Assembly: GCA_001310415.1 (NCBI GenBank)
Contig: BAXE01000009.1
Location: 112,404-176,403 of the forward strand
Source of the DNA: Enterovibrio sp. JCM 19048
GTDB lineage: Bacteria > Pseudomonadota > Gammaproteobacteria > Enterobacterales > Vibrionaceae
Direction: 5' to 3'
Length of the DNA: 64,000 nucleotides
Position numbers and translations under genes: made by a program. Under the pieces are notes generated by a model. It ran no database searches and was not told where the DNA came from. It saw nothing but the letters and a program-made list of their open reading frames with translations. Of this stretch, positions 9,451 to 18,921 are shown one piece after another. Each line of letters begins with the position of its first letter. The first letter of the stretch is position 1.

Positions 9451-10755
9451 ATGAAACTGAACCGATTACTCACCGCACTGGTCGCCTGCAGTTTGCTTCT
9501 TTCAGCAACCATTCTCGTGCTTCAGTTGTTTCAAAAGCAGGCGCAGGATGAAGCACGCGCCCAACTCAATTACATCATGACTGTGCAGGGCTCGATTGAT
9601 GTGCTCCGAAGCCGTCTGTGGCTGTTGCAACGCTACAACGATGAAACATCTCTAAAAGAGAGTCAGCGCGCCAGCGCCCGTATGAAAGACACGCTGGATA
9701 CCTCTGTGTCTGCTGACGCCTCCCAAGGGGCGATATCCAACCTGCAACACATGCAGCGCGCAGTGGACAGGCTGTTGATCCTTAGCCAGAAAAACATTTC
9801 CCAGCCCAACGATATTTCCATGGATTCCAGCCAGAGTCTGGTGACATCGCGCATCAATATGTTGCTTCTGTCCATGTCTGAAGAGGTTCTGGTTTTGCAC
9901 CAGCGGGTGCAGGCGCATGTGAATGAAGTGCAGGCCAAGCTTTCGATGAGTTCGGGAATTGCTTTGGCGTTATTGTCATTAAGTGTCACTGCTTTAATGT
10001 TGGTGTTCCGCCACCGCTTTAAAGGCGGGCTGGCATCCCTGATAGAAAGCATCCGCAAAGTGCGACAGGGGGAATTAGTCGGACTGGTTGAGGCAAAGTA
10101 TGACGATGAACTGCAGTTGATAGCTGACGAATTGTCAGACATGAAATTTAAGCTGAATGAGACCATGGTGTCCCGCGATGGGTTACAGCGTGAGGTGGAT
10201 AAACAAACCCGCCAGCTTAAAGAGCAACACGACACCCTGAGAAGACTGGCTAACACTGACAGCCTTACCGGACTGTTGAACCGCCGTGCCTTTGATATCC
10301 AGGTGAAAAGTGCCATGGCCCGGGCAAGACGGACAGGCACACATGCCGCCCTGCTGTTTATCGACCTCAATGACTTTAAAGCCATCAATGATACTTATGG
10401 TCATGAAGCGGGTGATATGTTGTTGACCACTGTCTCTGAACGGTTAATGGAAAGCGTCCGGGAAACCGACTTGGTGGCGCGTCTTGGTGGTGATGAGTTT
10501 ATCGTCTGGCTGGATCTGCTTGATGAAGACATAAATGTCGACATTGCCGTGGCACGAATCATCCAGAATATTGATAAACCCATTACCCTGAGAGGGGATA
10601 CCCTTCGTGTGAAACTAAGTATCGGTGTCGCACTGTACCCTAATCACAGTGAAAACTTTGACGGCCTGATGAAGCTGGCTGACGAGTCTATGTACAAAGC
10701 CAAGTCGATGAAAAACCAGCAGCACATGACGGTGCATATTTCCCATGAAATCTAA
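9451..10755 (+). CDS. Transmembrane diguanylate cyclase (GGDEF) with periplasmic sensor domain
   Basis: A membrane protein of 434 residues. Segment 1 is at 5-27 and segment 2 at about 168-188 (SGIALALLSLSVTALMLVF); between them lie about 140 periplasmic residues, mainly helical. A HAMP-like helical linker follows (190-250), then the GGDEF domain (about 258-430) with DSLTGLLNRRAF, FIDLNDFKAINDTYGHEAGD and an intact RLGGDEFIVWLD active site. RETD, five residues before GGDEF, is a complete inhibitory I-site. There is no EAL domain. It should synthesise cyclic di-GMP under feedback control, with the upstream binding protein as likely periplasmic input. The gene is intact, with SD AAGGAAAG. Confidence 0.92.
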   Translation: MKLNRLLTALVACSLLLSATILVLQLFQKQAQDEARAQLNYIMTVQGSIDVLRSRLWLLQRYNDETSLKESQRASARMKDTLDTSVSADASQGAISNLQHMQRAVDRLLILSQKNISQPNDISMDSSQSLVTSRINMLLLSMSEEVLVLHQRVQAHVNEVQAKLSMSSGIALALLSLSVTALMLVFRHRFKGGLASLIESIRKVRQGELVGLVEAKYDDELQLIADELSDMKFKLNETMVSRDGLQREVDKQTRQLKEQHDTLRRLANTDSLTGLLNRRAFDIQVKSAMARARRTGTHAALLFIDLNDFKAINDTYGHEAGDMLLTTVSERLMESVRETDLVARLGGDEFIVWLDLLDEDINVDIAVARIIQNIDKPITLRGDTLRVKLSIGVALYPNHSENFDGLMKLADESMYKAKSMKNQQHMTVHISHEI

Positions 10756-10841
10756 AGGTATAAGCCTTCAGGTTGTTGGGCCAGAGAACCTGGTTTACCA
10801 TTTGCTGCAGTAGCTGGAATATTTGACCCGAGCGTAACCAC

Positions 10842-11387
10842 GTGTTTGAAATTTGTGCCCAAGGTTGGCTGAAACAAGCCAGACACTGCCCCTCACCACA
10901 CTTCAATGAAAGACCTGTTGATGCAGATATTTCGCTGCTGGTGGTTCATAACATCAGCTTGCCGCCCGGTGAGTTTGGTGGTTCTTACATCGAACAGTTC
11001 TTTCAGGGGCATCTGACCTCAAAAGCCCACCCATTTTTTGATGAAATCCGTGATATGCAGGTCTCGGCACACTGTTTGGTTAAACGCACGGGAGAGGTGG
11101 TGCAGTTTGTCTCTTTCAACCAGCGGGCATGGCATGCCGGGGTGTCTTCCTTTGAAGGCCGTGAGCAGTGCAATGACTTTTCTATTGGCATTGAACTGGA
11201 AGGAACCGATGACTTGCCGTACACCGATGCCCAATACCAGACACTGGTTGCGGTTACCCATGCCATTATGTCGACATACCCCAATATCACTCCCGCCCGC
11301 GTTACCGGCCATGAGCATATTGCGCCCGGACGTAAAACCGATCCCGGTTCGTCTTTTTGCTGGAACAGACTGAAAGCAGAACTTTGA
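10842..11387 (+). CDS. ampD: 1,6-anhydro-N-acetylmuramyl-L-alanine amidase AmpD
   Basis: AmpD is a cytoplasmic zinc amidase that removes the peptide from anhydro-muropeptides during wall recycling; its loss derepresses ampC where that gene exists. It is 181 residues from a GTG start at 10842. The zinc ligands are visible: His36 in VVHNISLP, His157 in TGHEHIAPG, and Asp167 in KTDPG. The blocks SAHCLVKRTGEVVQFV and RAWHAGVS are typical. The gene is intact and precedes pdhR as in related genomes. Confidence 0.95.
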   Translation: MFEICAQGWLKQARHCPSPHFNERPVDADISLLVVHNISLPPGEFGGSYIEQFFQGHLTSKAHPFFDEIRDMQVSAHCLVKRTGEVVQFVSFNQRAWHAGVSSFEGREQCNDFSIGIELEGTDDLPYTDAQYQTLVAVTHAIMSTYPNITPARVTGHEHIAPGRKTDPGSSFCWNRLKAEL

Positions 11388-11393
11388 CTAGGG

Positions 11394-11427
11394 TTGTCAG
11401 AGAAGCATTGTTAAAACTCTCTGACAA
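11394..11427 (+). terminator. Inverted repeat after ampD, possible terminator
   Basis: TTGTCAGAGA and TCTCTGACAA form a perfect 10-bp stem with a 14-base loop, followed by only three T. It may terminate ampD transcription weakly. The rest of 11388-11697 holds the two PdhR boxes and no gene. Confidence 0.5.
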
Positions 11428-11491
11428 TTTCGATGACAAGTTGCAACACTAACGAGATCCGGTACACGGAAATTTTACCGTAAGCCAATAT

Positions 11492-11506
11492 ATTGGTCAG
11501 ACCAAT
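11492..11506. promoter_or_regulatory. PdhR-type operator 1
   Basis: ATTGGTCAGACCAAT is a perfect palindrome (ATTGGT-N3-ACCAAT) matching the known PdhR consensus. It lies 126 bases upstream of the second box. Confidence 0.75.
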
Positions 11507-11617
11507 GTCATTTCGTTGATTAAAATCGCAGCGCAATCTAAACGTAACTTCTATGACTTAAATCAAGTTTACGGTGGACAGTCAGGCCACATTCTGATAA
11601 CTTTTAGGGTGTTTGGT

Positions 11618-11634
11618 AATTGGTCTTACCAATT
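11618..11634. promoter_or_regulatory. PdhR-type operator 2
   Basis: AATTGGTCTTACCAATT is a perfect 7-3-7 palindrome and an ideal match to the pyruvate-responsive PdhR box. It lies 63 bases before the pdhR start, consistent with autorepression of the pdhR-aceEF-lpd operon. Confidence 0.9.
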
Positions 11635-11697
11635 TACAAGGCCAGTGAATGGGATTGCACGCGCAGGAACTCCGGCGCCGGATAAGTAATAAAAACA

Positions 11698-12471
11698 ATG
11701 GCTATACAACGGATTCGTCAACCCAAACTGTCTGACGTTATTGAGAAAGAGCTTGAAAGCCTGATTCTGGAAGGGACACTGTCTCCGGGTCAAAAACTGC
11801 CGCCTGAGCGAGAGCTGGCAAAGCAGTTCGATGTTTCCCGTCCCTCCGTTCGTGAAGCTATCCAGCGGTTAGAAGCCAAAAAACTCCTGAACAGAAAACA
11901 AGGTGGCGGCACCTTTGTGAGTGAGCGCTTGTGGCAGCGTTTCTCCGAGCCTCTGATTGGCCTGTTAGCCGACCACCCTGAAACCCAGCTTGATTTGCTG
12001 GAATCCCGTCACGCGCTGGAGGGTATCTCCTCCTATTTTGCTGCACTGCGGGGCACAGAAGAAGATTTAAAACGGGTGTGCCATTGCCACGATAACATCC
12101 GTGAAGCCCAGCAACTTGGTGACATAAAAGCCGAAGCTGCTGCCGTGATGCGATACCTGATTGCCGTGACTGAAGCGTCGCACAACGTGGTATTGCTGCA
12201 CATCATGCGCAGCCTGGCACCATTGCTGGAGCAAAACATATTACAAAACTTTGAGTTACTGAACCGACGCGAAGACGTAGTGGCAAAAGTAACCAGACAC
12301 AGAGCCAATATCGTGCAAGCGATCACTGCCGGGGAACCCGAAAAAGCCCGTCAGGCATCGCATGCGCATTTGGCTTTTATAGAGGAAACCCTGTTGGATT
12401 TGGGGCGTGAGGAAAGCAGAAGAGAACGCTCACTGCGACGGATTCAACAACGCAAGGACGAGTTGGAATAG
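11698..12471 (+). CDS. pdhR: Pyruvate dehydrogenase complex repressor PdhR
   Basis: A GntR/FadR-family repressor of 257 residues that releases DNA on binding pyruvate. The N-terminal winged helix is clear: [17 protein letters not shown], then [20 protein letters not shown] and GGGTFV. The all-helical FCD ligand domain fills the rest, with a charged C-terminal tail. It heads the pdh operon and has two PdhR boxes upstream. The gene is intact. Confidence 0.96.
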   Translation: MAIQRIRQPKLSDVIEKELESLILEGTLSPGQKLPPERELAKQFDVSRPSVREAIQRLEAKKLLNRKQGGGTFVSERLWQRFSEPLIGLLADHPETQLDLLESRHALEGISSYFAALRGTEEDLKRVCHCHDNIREAQQLGDIKAEAAAVMRYLIAVTEASHNVVLLHIMRSLAPLLEQNILQNFELLNRREDVVAKVTRHRANIVQAITAGEPEKARQASHAHLAFIEETLLDLGREESRRERSLRRIQQRKDELE

Positions 12472-12566
12472 CGGATCCCGACAGCTTCGCGGAGTTGTCA
12501 GGAGCCGTTTTTCAACTGCGACAACATTAGTTTTGTACAAGTCAATCAACGAAAGGATAGATCGCC

Positions 12567-15231
12567 ATGTCTGAAGTCATGAAAAATGACGTGGACGCAC
12601 TAGAGACCCAAGAGTGGCTGTCCGCTCTTGAATCAGTCGTTCGTGAAGAAGGTGTAGAACGTGCCCAGTTCCTGCTTGAGCAAGTAATGGAAAAGGCGCG
12701 CCTTGACGGTGTCGATATGCCAACCGGCATCACCACCAACTACGTGAATACCATCCCTGCAGACAAAGAGCCTGCATACCCAGGTGATGTAAACCTGGAG
12801 CGTCGTATTCGTTCTATCATTCGTTGGAACGCGATCATGATCGTGTTGCGCGCATCGAAAAAAGATCTGGAACTGGGCGGCCACATGGCGTCTTTCCAAT
12901 CTTCTGCGGCATTCTACGAAGTTTGTTTCAACCACTTCTTCCGTGCGCCTAATGACGTAGACGGTGGCGATCTGGTTTACTACCAAGGTCACATTGCACC
13001 GGGTATCTACTCACGCGCTTTCGTTGAAGGTCGTCTGACTGAAGAGCAGCTGGACAACTTCCGCCAGGAAGTGGACGGTAAAGGTATCCCTTCATACCCG
13101 CACCCTAAACTGATGCCTGAATTCTGGCAGTTCCCAACCGTATCTATGGGTCTGGTCCAATCTCTGCGATTTACCAAGCACGCTTCCTGAAGTACCTGAA
13201 CGGTCGTGGCATGAAAGACACCACCAACCAGCGCGTATATGCGTTCCTGGGTGATGGTGAGATGGATGAGCCAGAATCACGCGGCGCGATCTCTTTCGCA
13301 GCACGTGAGAAGCTGGATAACCTGTGCTTCCTGATCAACTGTAACCTGCAGCGCCTGGACGGCCAGTAATGGGTAACGGCAAGATCATTCAAGAGCTGGA
13401 AGGCCTGTTCAAAGGTGCTGGCTGGAACGTGGTTAAAGTGGTTTGGGGTAGCGGCTGGGATAAACTGCTGGCGAAAGACACCTCAGGCAAACTGCTGCAG
13501 CTGATGAACGAAACTGTTGACGGCGACTACCAGACTTTCAAAGCGAAAGACGGCGCCTACGTTCGTAAGCACTTCTTCGGTAAATACCCAGAAACTGCAG
13601 CACTGGTTGCTGACATGACTGACGAAGAAATCTTCGACCTGAAACGTGGTGGTCACCAGCCTTCTAAGCTGTACGCAGCATTTAAGAACGCACAAGAAAC
13701 CAAAGACCGTCCGACTGTGATCCTGGCGAAAACCGTTAAAGGTTACGGCATGGGTGAAGCAGCGGAAGGCAAGAACATTGCGCACCAGGTTAAGAAAATG
13801 GACATGACCCATGTTCTGCACCTGCGTGACCGCCTGGGTCTGCAAGACCTGCTGTCTGACGAAGACGTGAAAGCACTGCCTTACCTGAAACTGGAAGAAG
13901 GTTCTGCTGAGCACCAGTACCTGCACGCTCGCCGCGCAGCACTGAAAGGCTACACGCCTAAGCGTCTGCCACGATTCACCGAAGAACTGACTCTGCCAGA
14001 GCTGGATGCGTTCCAACCTCTGCTGGAAGAGCAAAAGCGTGAAATCTCTACCACCATGGCTTTCGTACGTGCGCTGAACGTACTGCTGAAAGACAAAGGC
14101 GTTGGTAAGAACATCGTTCCAATCATTGCGGACGAAGCACGTACTTTCGGTATGGAAGGTCTGTTCCGTCAAATCGGTATTTACAACCCACACGGCCAGA
14201 ACTACACCCCGCAAGACCGCGACATCGTTTCTTACTACAAAGAAGCGACTTCAGGTCAGGTACTGCAAGAAGGTATCAACGAGCTGGGTGCAATGTCTTC
14301 ATGGGTTGCTGCTGCGACGTCTTACAGCACTAACAACCTGCCGATGATCCCGTTCTACATCTACTACTCAATGTTCGGCTTCCAACGTGTTGGCGACATG
14401 GCGTGGATGGCAGGCGACCAACAAGCGCGCGGCTTCCTGCTGGGTGCAACTGCAGGTCGTACTACCCTGAACGGTGAAGGTCTGCAGCACGAAGACGGTC
14501 ACTCTCACATCATGGCAGGTACTGTTCCTAACTGTATCTCTTACGACCCAACTTTCGCTTACGAAGTTGCAGTGATCATGCAAGACGGTATGCGTCGCAT
14601 GTACGGTCCAGAGCAAGAGAACGTGTTCTACTACCTGACCCTGATGAACGAAAACTACGAGCAACCAGCAATGCCAGAAGGCGCTGAAGAAGGTATCCGT
14701 AAAGGTATCTACAAGCTGGAAGCTTACGCAGGCGATAAAGCGAAAGTTCAGCTGATGGGCTCTGGCACCATCCTGAACGAAGTACGTGCAGCAGCTGACA
14801 TCCTGAGCAAGGAATACGGCATCGCTTCTGACGTATTCAGCGTGACTTCATTCAACGAACTGGCACGTGATGGCCAGGCGTGTGACCGTCACAACATGCT
14901 GAACCCAATGGCTGACGCGCAAGTACCATACATTGCACAAGTGATGGGTACAGAGCCTGCTATCGTTGCGACTGACTACATGAAGAACTACGCAGACCAA
15001 GTTCGCGCGTTCATTCCTGCTGAGTCTTACCGCGTGCTGGGTACGGATGGCTTTGGTCGTTCAGACAGCCGCGAGAACCTGCGTCGTCACTTTGAAGTTA
15101 ACGCGAGCTACGTTGTTGTAGCAGCGCTGACTGAACTGGCGAAGCGTGGCGACATCGAGAAATCAGTGGTTGCTGAAGCCATTGAGAAATTCGGTATCGA
15201 CACTCAGAAAGTGAACCCACTGTACGCGTAA
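12567..15231 (+). CDS. aceE: Pyruvate dehydrogenase E1 component AceE, two frameshifts
   Basis: AceE is the thiamine-diphosphate-dependent homodimeric E1 of the pyruvate dehydrogenase complex; it decarboxylates pyruvate and acetylates the lipoyl groups of AceF. The ThDP motif runs from [13 protein letters not shown] to the asparagines of [12 protein letters not shown]. The frame breaks near 13155 (FPTVSMGL / [14 protein letters not shown]) and 13363 (QRLDG / VMGNGK, one missing C). Joined, it is about 888 residues, as in E. coli. Codon use is strongly biased (CTG, CGT, AAC), as expected for a highly expressed gene. The start has an AAAGGA SD. Confidence 0.96.
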
Positions 15232-15244
15232 GAGGCATATATCA

Positions 15245-17123
15245 ATGGCAATCGAAATTAACGTACCAGACATCGGTGCCGATGAGGTTGAAGTTACTGA
15301 GATCCTCGTTAGCGTTGGTGACAAAGTTGAAGAAGATCAGTCGCTGATCACCGTTGAAGGTGACAAGCGTCGATGGAAGTACCTGCATCACAGGCCGGTA
15401 TCGTAAAAGAAATCAAAATCGCGACTGGCGACAAGGTTTCTACCGGTTCTCTGATCATGATTTTCGAAGCCGAAGGCGGTGCAGCACAAGCTGCACCTGC
15501 TCCTGCGGCGGAAGCAGCTCCAGCGCCAGCAGCGGCTGCGGAACTGAAAGAAGTATTTGTACCTGATATCGGTGGCGACGAAGTCGAAGTGACCGACATC
15601 ATGGTTGCAGTTGGCGACAGCATTGAAGAAGAGCAATCTCTGATCACTGTTGAAGGCGACAAAGCATCAATGGAAGTACCAGCACCTTTCGCAGGTGTTC
15701 TGAAAGAAATCAAAGTAGCGGCAGGCGACAAAGTATCTACCGGCTCTCTGATCATGGTCTTCGAAACAGCAGGTTCAGGCGCAGCACCGGTAGCGGCAGC
15801 AGCTCCAGTTGAAGCACCTGCAGCAGCACCGGTAGCGGGCGGAACGAAAGAAGTTCACGTACCGGATATCGGCGGTGACGAAGTCGAAGTGACTGAAATT
15901 ATGGTAGCGGTTGGCGACAGCATCGAAGAAGAGCAGTCACTGATCACTGTTGAAGGTGACAAGGCTTCTATGGAAGTTCCTGCACCATTCGCAGGCGTGC
16001 TGAAAGAAATCAAAGTAGTGGCAGGCGACAAAGTGTCTACCGGCTCTCTGATCATGGTGTTCGAGGTGGCGGGCGCAGCTCCGGCTCCTGCGGCAGCGCC
16101 AGCAGCATCTGCTCCGGCAGTGGCTCCAGCGGCAGCACCAGCAGCACAGGCGGCTCCTGCAGCAGCGGGCGAGTTCGTGGAAAACCACGAGTACGCACAC
16201 GCATCTCCAGTTGTTCGCCGTATCGCTCGCGAATTCGGTGTAAACCTGGCGAAAGTGAAAGGTTCTGGCCGTAAGAACCGCATCCTGAAAGAAGACGTTC
16301 AAGCGTACGTGAAAGACGCGCTGAAACGTCTGGAATCTGGCGCAGCAGCGGCAGCTTCAGGTAAAGGCGACGGCGCAGCACTGGGTCTTCTGCCATGGCC
16401 GAAAGTTGATTTCAGCAAGTTCGGTGAAACTGAGGTTCAACCTCTGTCTCGCATCAAGAAGATTTCTGGCGCGAACCTGCACCGTAACTGGGTAATGATC
16501 CCACACGTGACTCAGTGGGATAACGCTGACATCACTGAGCTGGAAGCATTCCGTAAAGAACAAAATGCTATCGAAGCGAAACGTGACTCTGGCGTGAAGA
16601 TCACCCCACTGGTGTTCATCATGAAAGCTGTTGCTAAAGCGCTGGAAGCTTTCCCAACGTTCAACTCTTCTCTGTCTGAAGACGGTGAGAGCCTGATCCT
16701 GAAGAAATTCGTGAACGTGGGCATCGCGGTAGACACGCCAAATGGCTGGTTGTTCCTGTCTTCAAAGACGTGAACAAGAAAGGCATTTACGAGCTGTCTG
16801 CTGAGCTGGCTGAAGTGTCGAAGAAAGCACGTGGCGGTAAGCTGACTGCAGCTGACATGCAAGGCGGCTGTTTCACTATCTCTAGCCTGGGTGGCATCGG
16901 CGGTACTGCGTTTACACCAATCGTAAATGCGCCGGAAGTGGCAATCCTGGGTGTGTCTAAGTCTGAAATGAAGCCAGTTTGGAACGGCAAAGAGTTCGCT
17001 CCTCGCCTGCAACTGCCTCTGTCACTGTCTTACGATCACCGCGTGATCGACGGTGCAGACGGTGCACGCTTCATCACATACCTGAACGAGTGTCTGTCAG
17101 ACATTCGCCGTCTGGTACTGTAA
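15245..17123 (+). CDS. aceF: Dihydrolipoyl acetyltransferase E2 AceF, three lipoyl domains, two frameshifts
   Basis: AceF is the core of the pyruvate dehydrogenase complex. Three tandem lipoyl domains each carry the lipoylated Lys in [10 protein letters not shown] and are joined by Ala/Pro-rich linkers. The E1/E3-binding domain follows ([18 protein letters not shown]), then the acetyltransferase domain with catalytic [13 protein letters not shown]. The frame breaks in the first lipoyl motif near 15367 (one A missing in GACAAAGCG) and near 16750 ([14 protein letters not shown]). Joined, it is about 626 residues. The start is 13 bases after aceE. Near-identical lipoyl repeats also make this a spot where assembly could err. 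Confidence 0.95.
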
Positions 17124-17137
17124 GGCTATACCCGACC

Positions 17138-17164
17138 AGCGTTCACCTGCATATGGTGGACGCT
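17138..17164 (+). promoter_or_regulatory. Inverted repeat in the aceF-lpd gap
   Basis: AGCGTTCACC and GGTGGACGCT, with a 7-base loop, can form a 10-bp stem with one wobble pair just after aceF. There is no T-run, so it is not a classic terminator; it may be an mRNA stabiliser or attenuator between aceF and lpd. Confidence 0.45.
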
Positions 17165-17330
17165 GATTTGATGTACAGCTCACAGGCTATGGGTTTTTAT
17201 TTTTCAGGCTGTTAACACGGCTGTAAAATGTCAGACCAAACATTAAGCTGCAGATGTACTGCGCAGTGAAACAAAACGGTCCATGATAAAAAACTCTTAG
17301 TCAGGGATATAAGACTACAACGAGGTCAGA

Positions 17331-18761
17331 ATGAGTAAAGAAATCAAAGCCCAAGTCGTTGTACTGGGTTCGGGTCCTGCAGGCTATTCAGCGGCGTTTC
17401 GCTGTGCAGACCTGGGTCTGGACACTGTTCTGGTAGAAAAATACAGCACGCTGGGTGGTGTGTGTCTGAACGTGGGTTGTATCCCATCGAAAGCACTGCT
17501 TCACGTAGCGAAAGTCATCGAAGAAGCGAAAGCGATGGCAGAACACGGTGTGGTATTTGGCGAGCCAACGACCGACATCACTAAAATCCGTCTGTGGAAA
17601 GAGAAAGTTGTTACCCAACTGACTGGCGGTCTTGGCGGCATGGCTAAGATGCGTAAAGTTAATGTGGTTAACGGCTACGGTAAGTTCACCGGCCCTAACA
17701 CCATCGTGGTGGAAGGTGCAGACGGCGCGACGACTATCAACTTTGACAACGCGATCATCGCTGCGGGCTCTCGTCCAATCGAGCTGCCATTTATCCCGCA
17801 CGAAGATCCACGTATCTGGGACTCAACCGACGCATTGGAACTGAAAGAAGTTCCTCAGAAAATGCTGGTTATGGGTGGCGGTATCATCGGCCTGGAAATG
17901 GGTACGGTTTACCACGCGCTGGGTTCTCAGATTGACGTTGTTGAAATGTTTGACCAGGTTATCCCTGCGGCTGACAAAGACATCGTTAAAGTCTTCACCA
18001 AGCGTATCAGCAAGAAGTTCAACCTGATGCTGGAAACCAAAGTGACTGCGGTTGAAGCGAAGGAAGACGGCATCTACGTGACCATGGAAGGCAAGAAAGC
18101 GCCTGCAGGTCCTGAGCGTTACGATGCAGTGCTGGTTGCTATCGGTCGTGTACCAAACGGTAAACTGATCGACGCTGAAAAAGCAGGCGTTGAAGTGGAT
18201 GAGCGTGGCTTTATCAATGTTGATAAGCAAATGCGCACCAACATCCCTCACGTTTACGCGATCGGTGACATCGTAGGTCAGCCAATGCTGGCACACAAAG
18301 GTGTTCACGAAGGTCACGTAGCAGCGGAAGTTATCGCAGGTAAGAAGCACTACTTCGACCCGAAAGTGATCCCATCAATTGCTTACACTGAGCCAGAAGT
18401 GGCTTGGGTTGGTCTGACTGAGAAAGAAGCGAAAGCGCAAGGCATCAACTACGAAGTTGCGACCTTCCCATGGGCGGCATCTGGCCGTGCTATCGCGTCT
18501 GACTGTTCAGACGGTATGACCAAGATGATCTTCGACAAAGACACTCACCGTGTGATCGGTGGTGCGATTGTCGGCACCAACGGCGGTGAGCTGCTGGGTG
18601 AAATCGGTCTGGCGATTGAGATGGGCTGTGATGCAGAAGACATCGCACTGACCATCCACGCGCACCCAACCCTGCACGAATCTGTAGGTCTGGCAGCAGA
18701 AGTATTTGAAGGTACAGTGACTGACCTGCCAAACGCGAAAGCAGTGAAAAAGAAAAAGTAA
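17331..18761 (+). CDS. lpdA: Dihydrolipoyl dehydrogenase E3
   Basis: The FAD-dependent E3 of the pyruvate and 2-oxoglutarate dehydrogenase complexes reoxidises dihydrolipoamide with NAD. It has an N-terminal FAD motif (VVLGSGPAGYSAAFRCA), the redox disulfide GGVCLNVGCIPSKALLH, an NAD motif (VMGGGIIGLEMGTVYHALG), AIGDIVGQPMLAHKG, and the C-terminal dimer motif HAHPTLHESVG with the catalytic His. It is 476 residues and intact. The 207-bp gap from aceF, with promoter-like AT-rich DNA, suggests a separate lpd promoter as in E. coli. Confidence 0.97.
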   Translation: MSKEIKAQVVVLGSGPAGYSAAFRCADLGLDTVLVEKYSTLGGVCLNVGCIPSKALLHVAKVIEEAKAMAEHGVVFGEPTTDITKIRLWKEKVVTQLTGGLGGMAKMRKVNVVNGYGKFTGPNTIVVEGADGATTINFDNAIIAAGSRPIELPFIPHEDPRIWDSTDALELKEVPQKMLVMGGGIIGLEMGTVYHALGSQIDVVEMFDQVIPAADKDIVKVFTKRISKKFNLMLETKVTAVEAKEDGIYVTMEGKKAPAGPERYDAVLVAIGRVPNGKLIDAEKAGVEVDERGFINVDKQMRTNIPHVYAIGDIVGQPMLAHKGVHEGHVAAEVIAGKKHYFDPKVIPSIAYTEPEVAWVGLTEKEAKAQGINYEVATFPWAASGRAIASDCSDGMTKMIFDKDTHRVIGGAIVGTNGGELLGEIGLAIEMGCDAEDIALTIHAHPTLHESVGLAAEVFEGTVTDLPNAKAVKKKK

Positions 18762-18782
18762 TTTCTGACACTCACTGACACC

Positions 18783-18811
18783 AAAAAGCGTCTCTTCGGA
18801 GGCGCTTTTTT
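18783..18811 (+). terminator. Rho-independent terminator after lpdA
   Basis: AAAAAGCGTCTC, loop TTCG, and GAGGCGCTTTTTT form a strong stem (one wobble pair) with a T-run, closing the pdh operon. Confidence 0.92.
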
Positions 18812-18921
18812 GTTTCCTTTCGTACAGTTAACATACGCTTTAGCAAAGCGCGGTATGATGATTGCTGTAAGAGATTTGTCTCGCCACCTATCAGGGATGG
18901 TGAGAATTCGACAGGAGCGGG

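Noticed and set aside
13483..14214. Minus-strand open frame inside aceE
   Set aside because: Caused by strong codon bias of aceE; the product is Phe/Val/Gln-rich without recognisable features.
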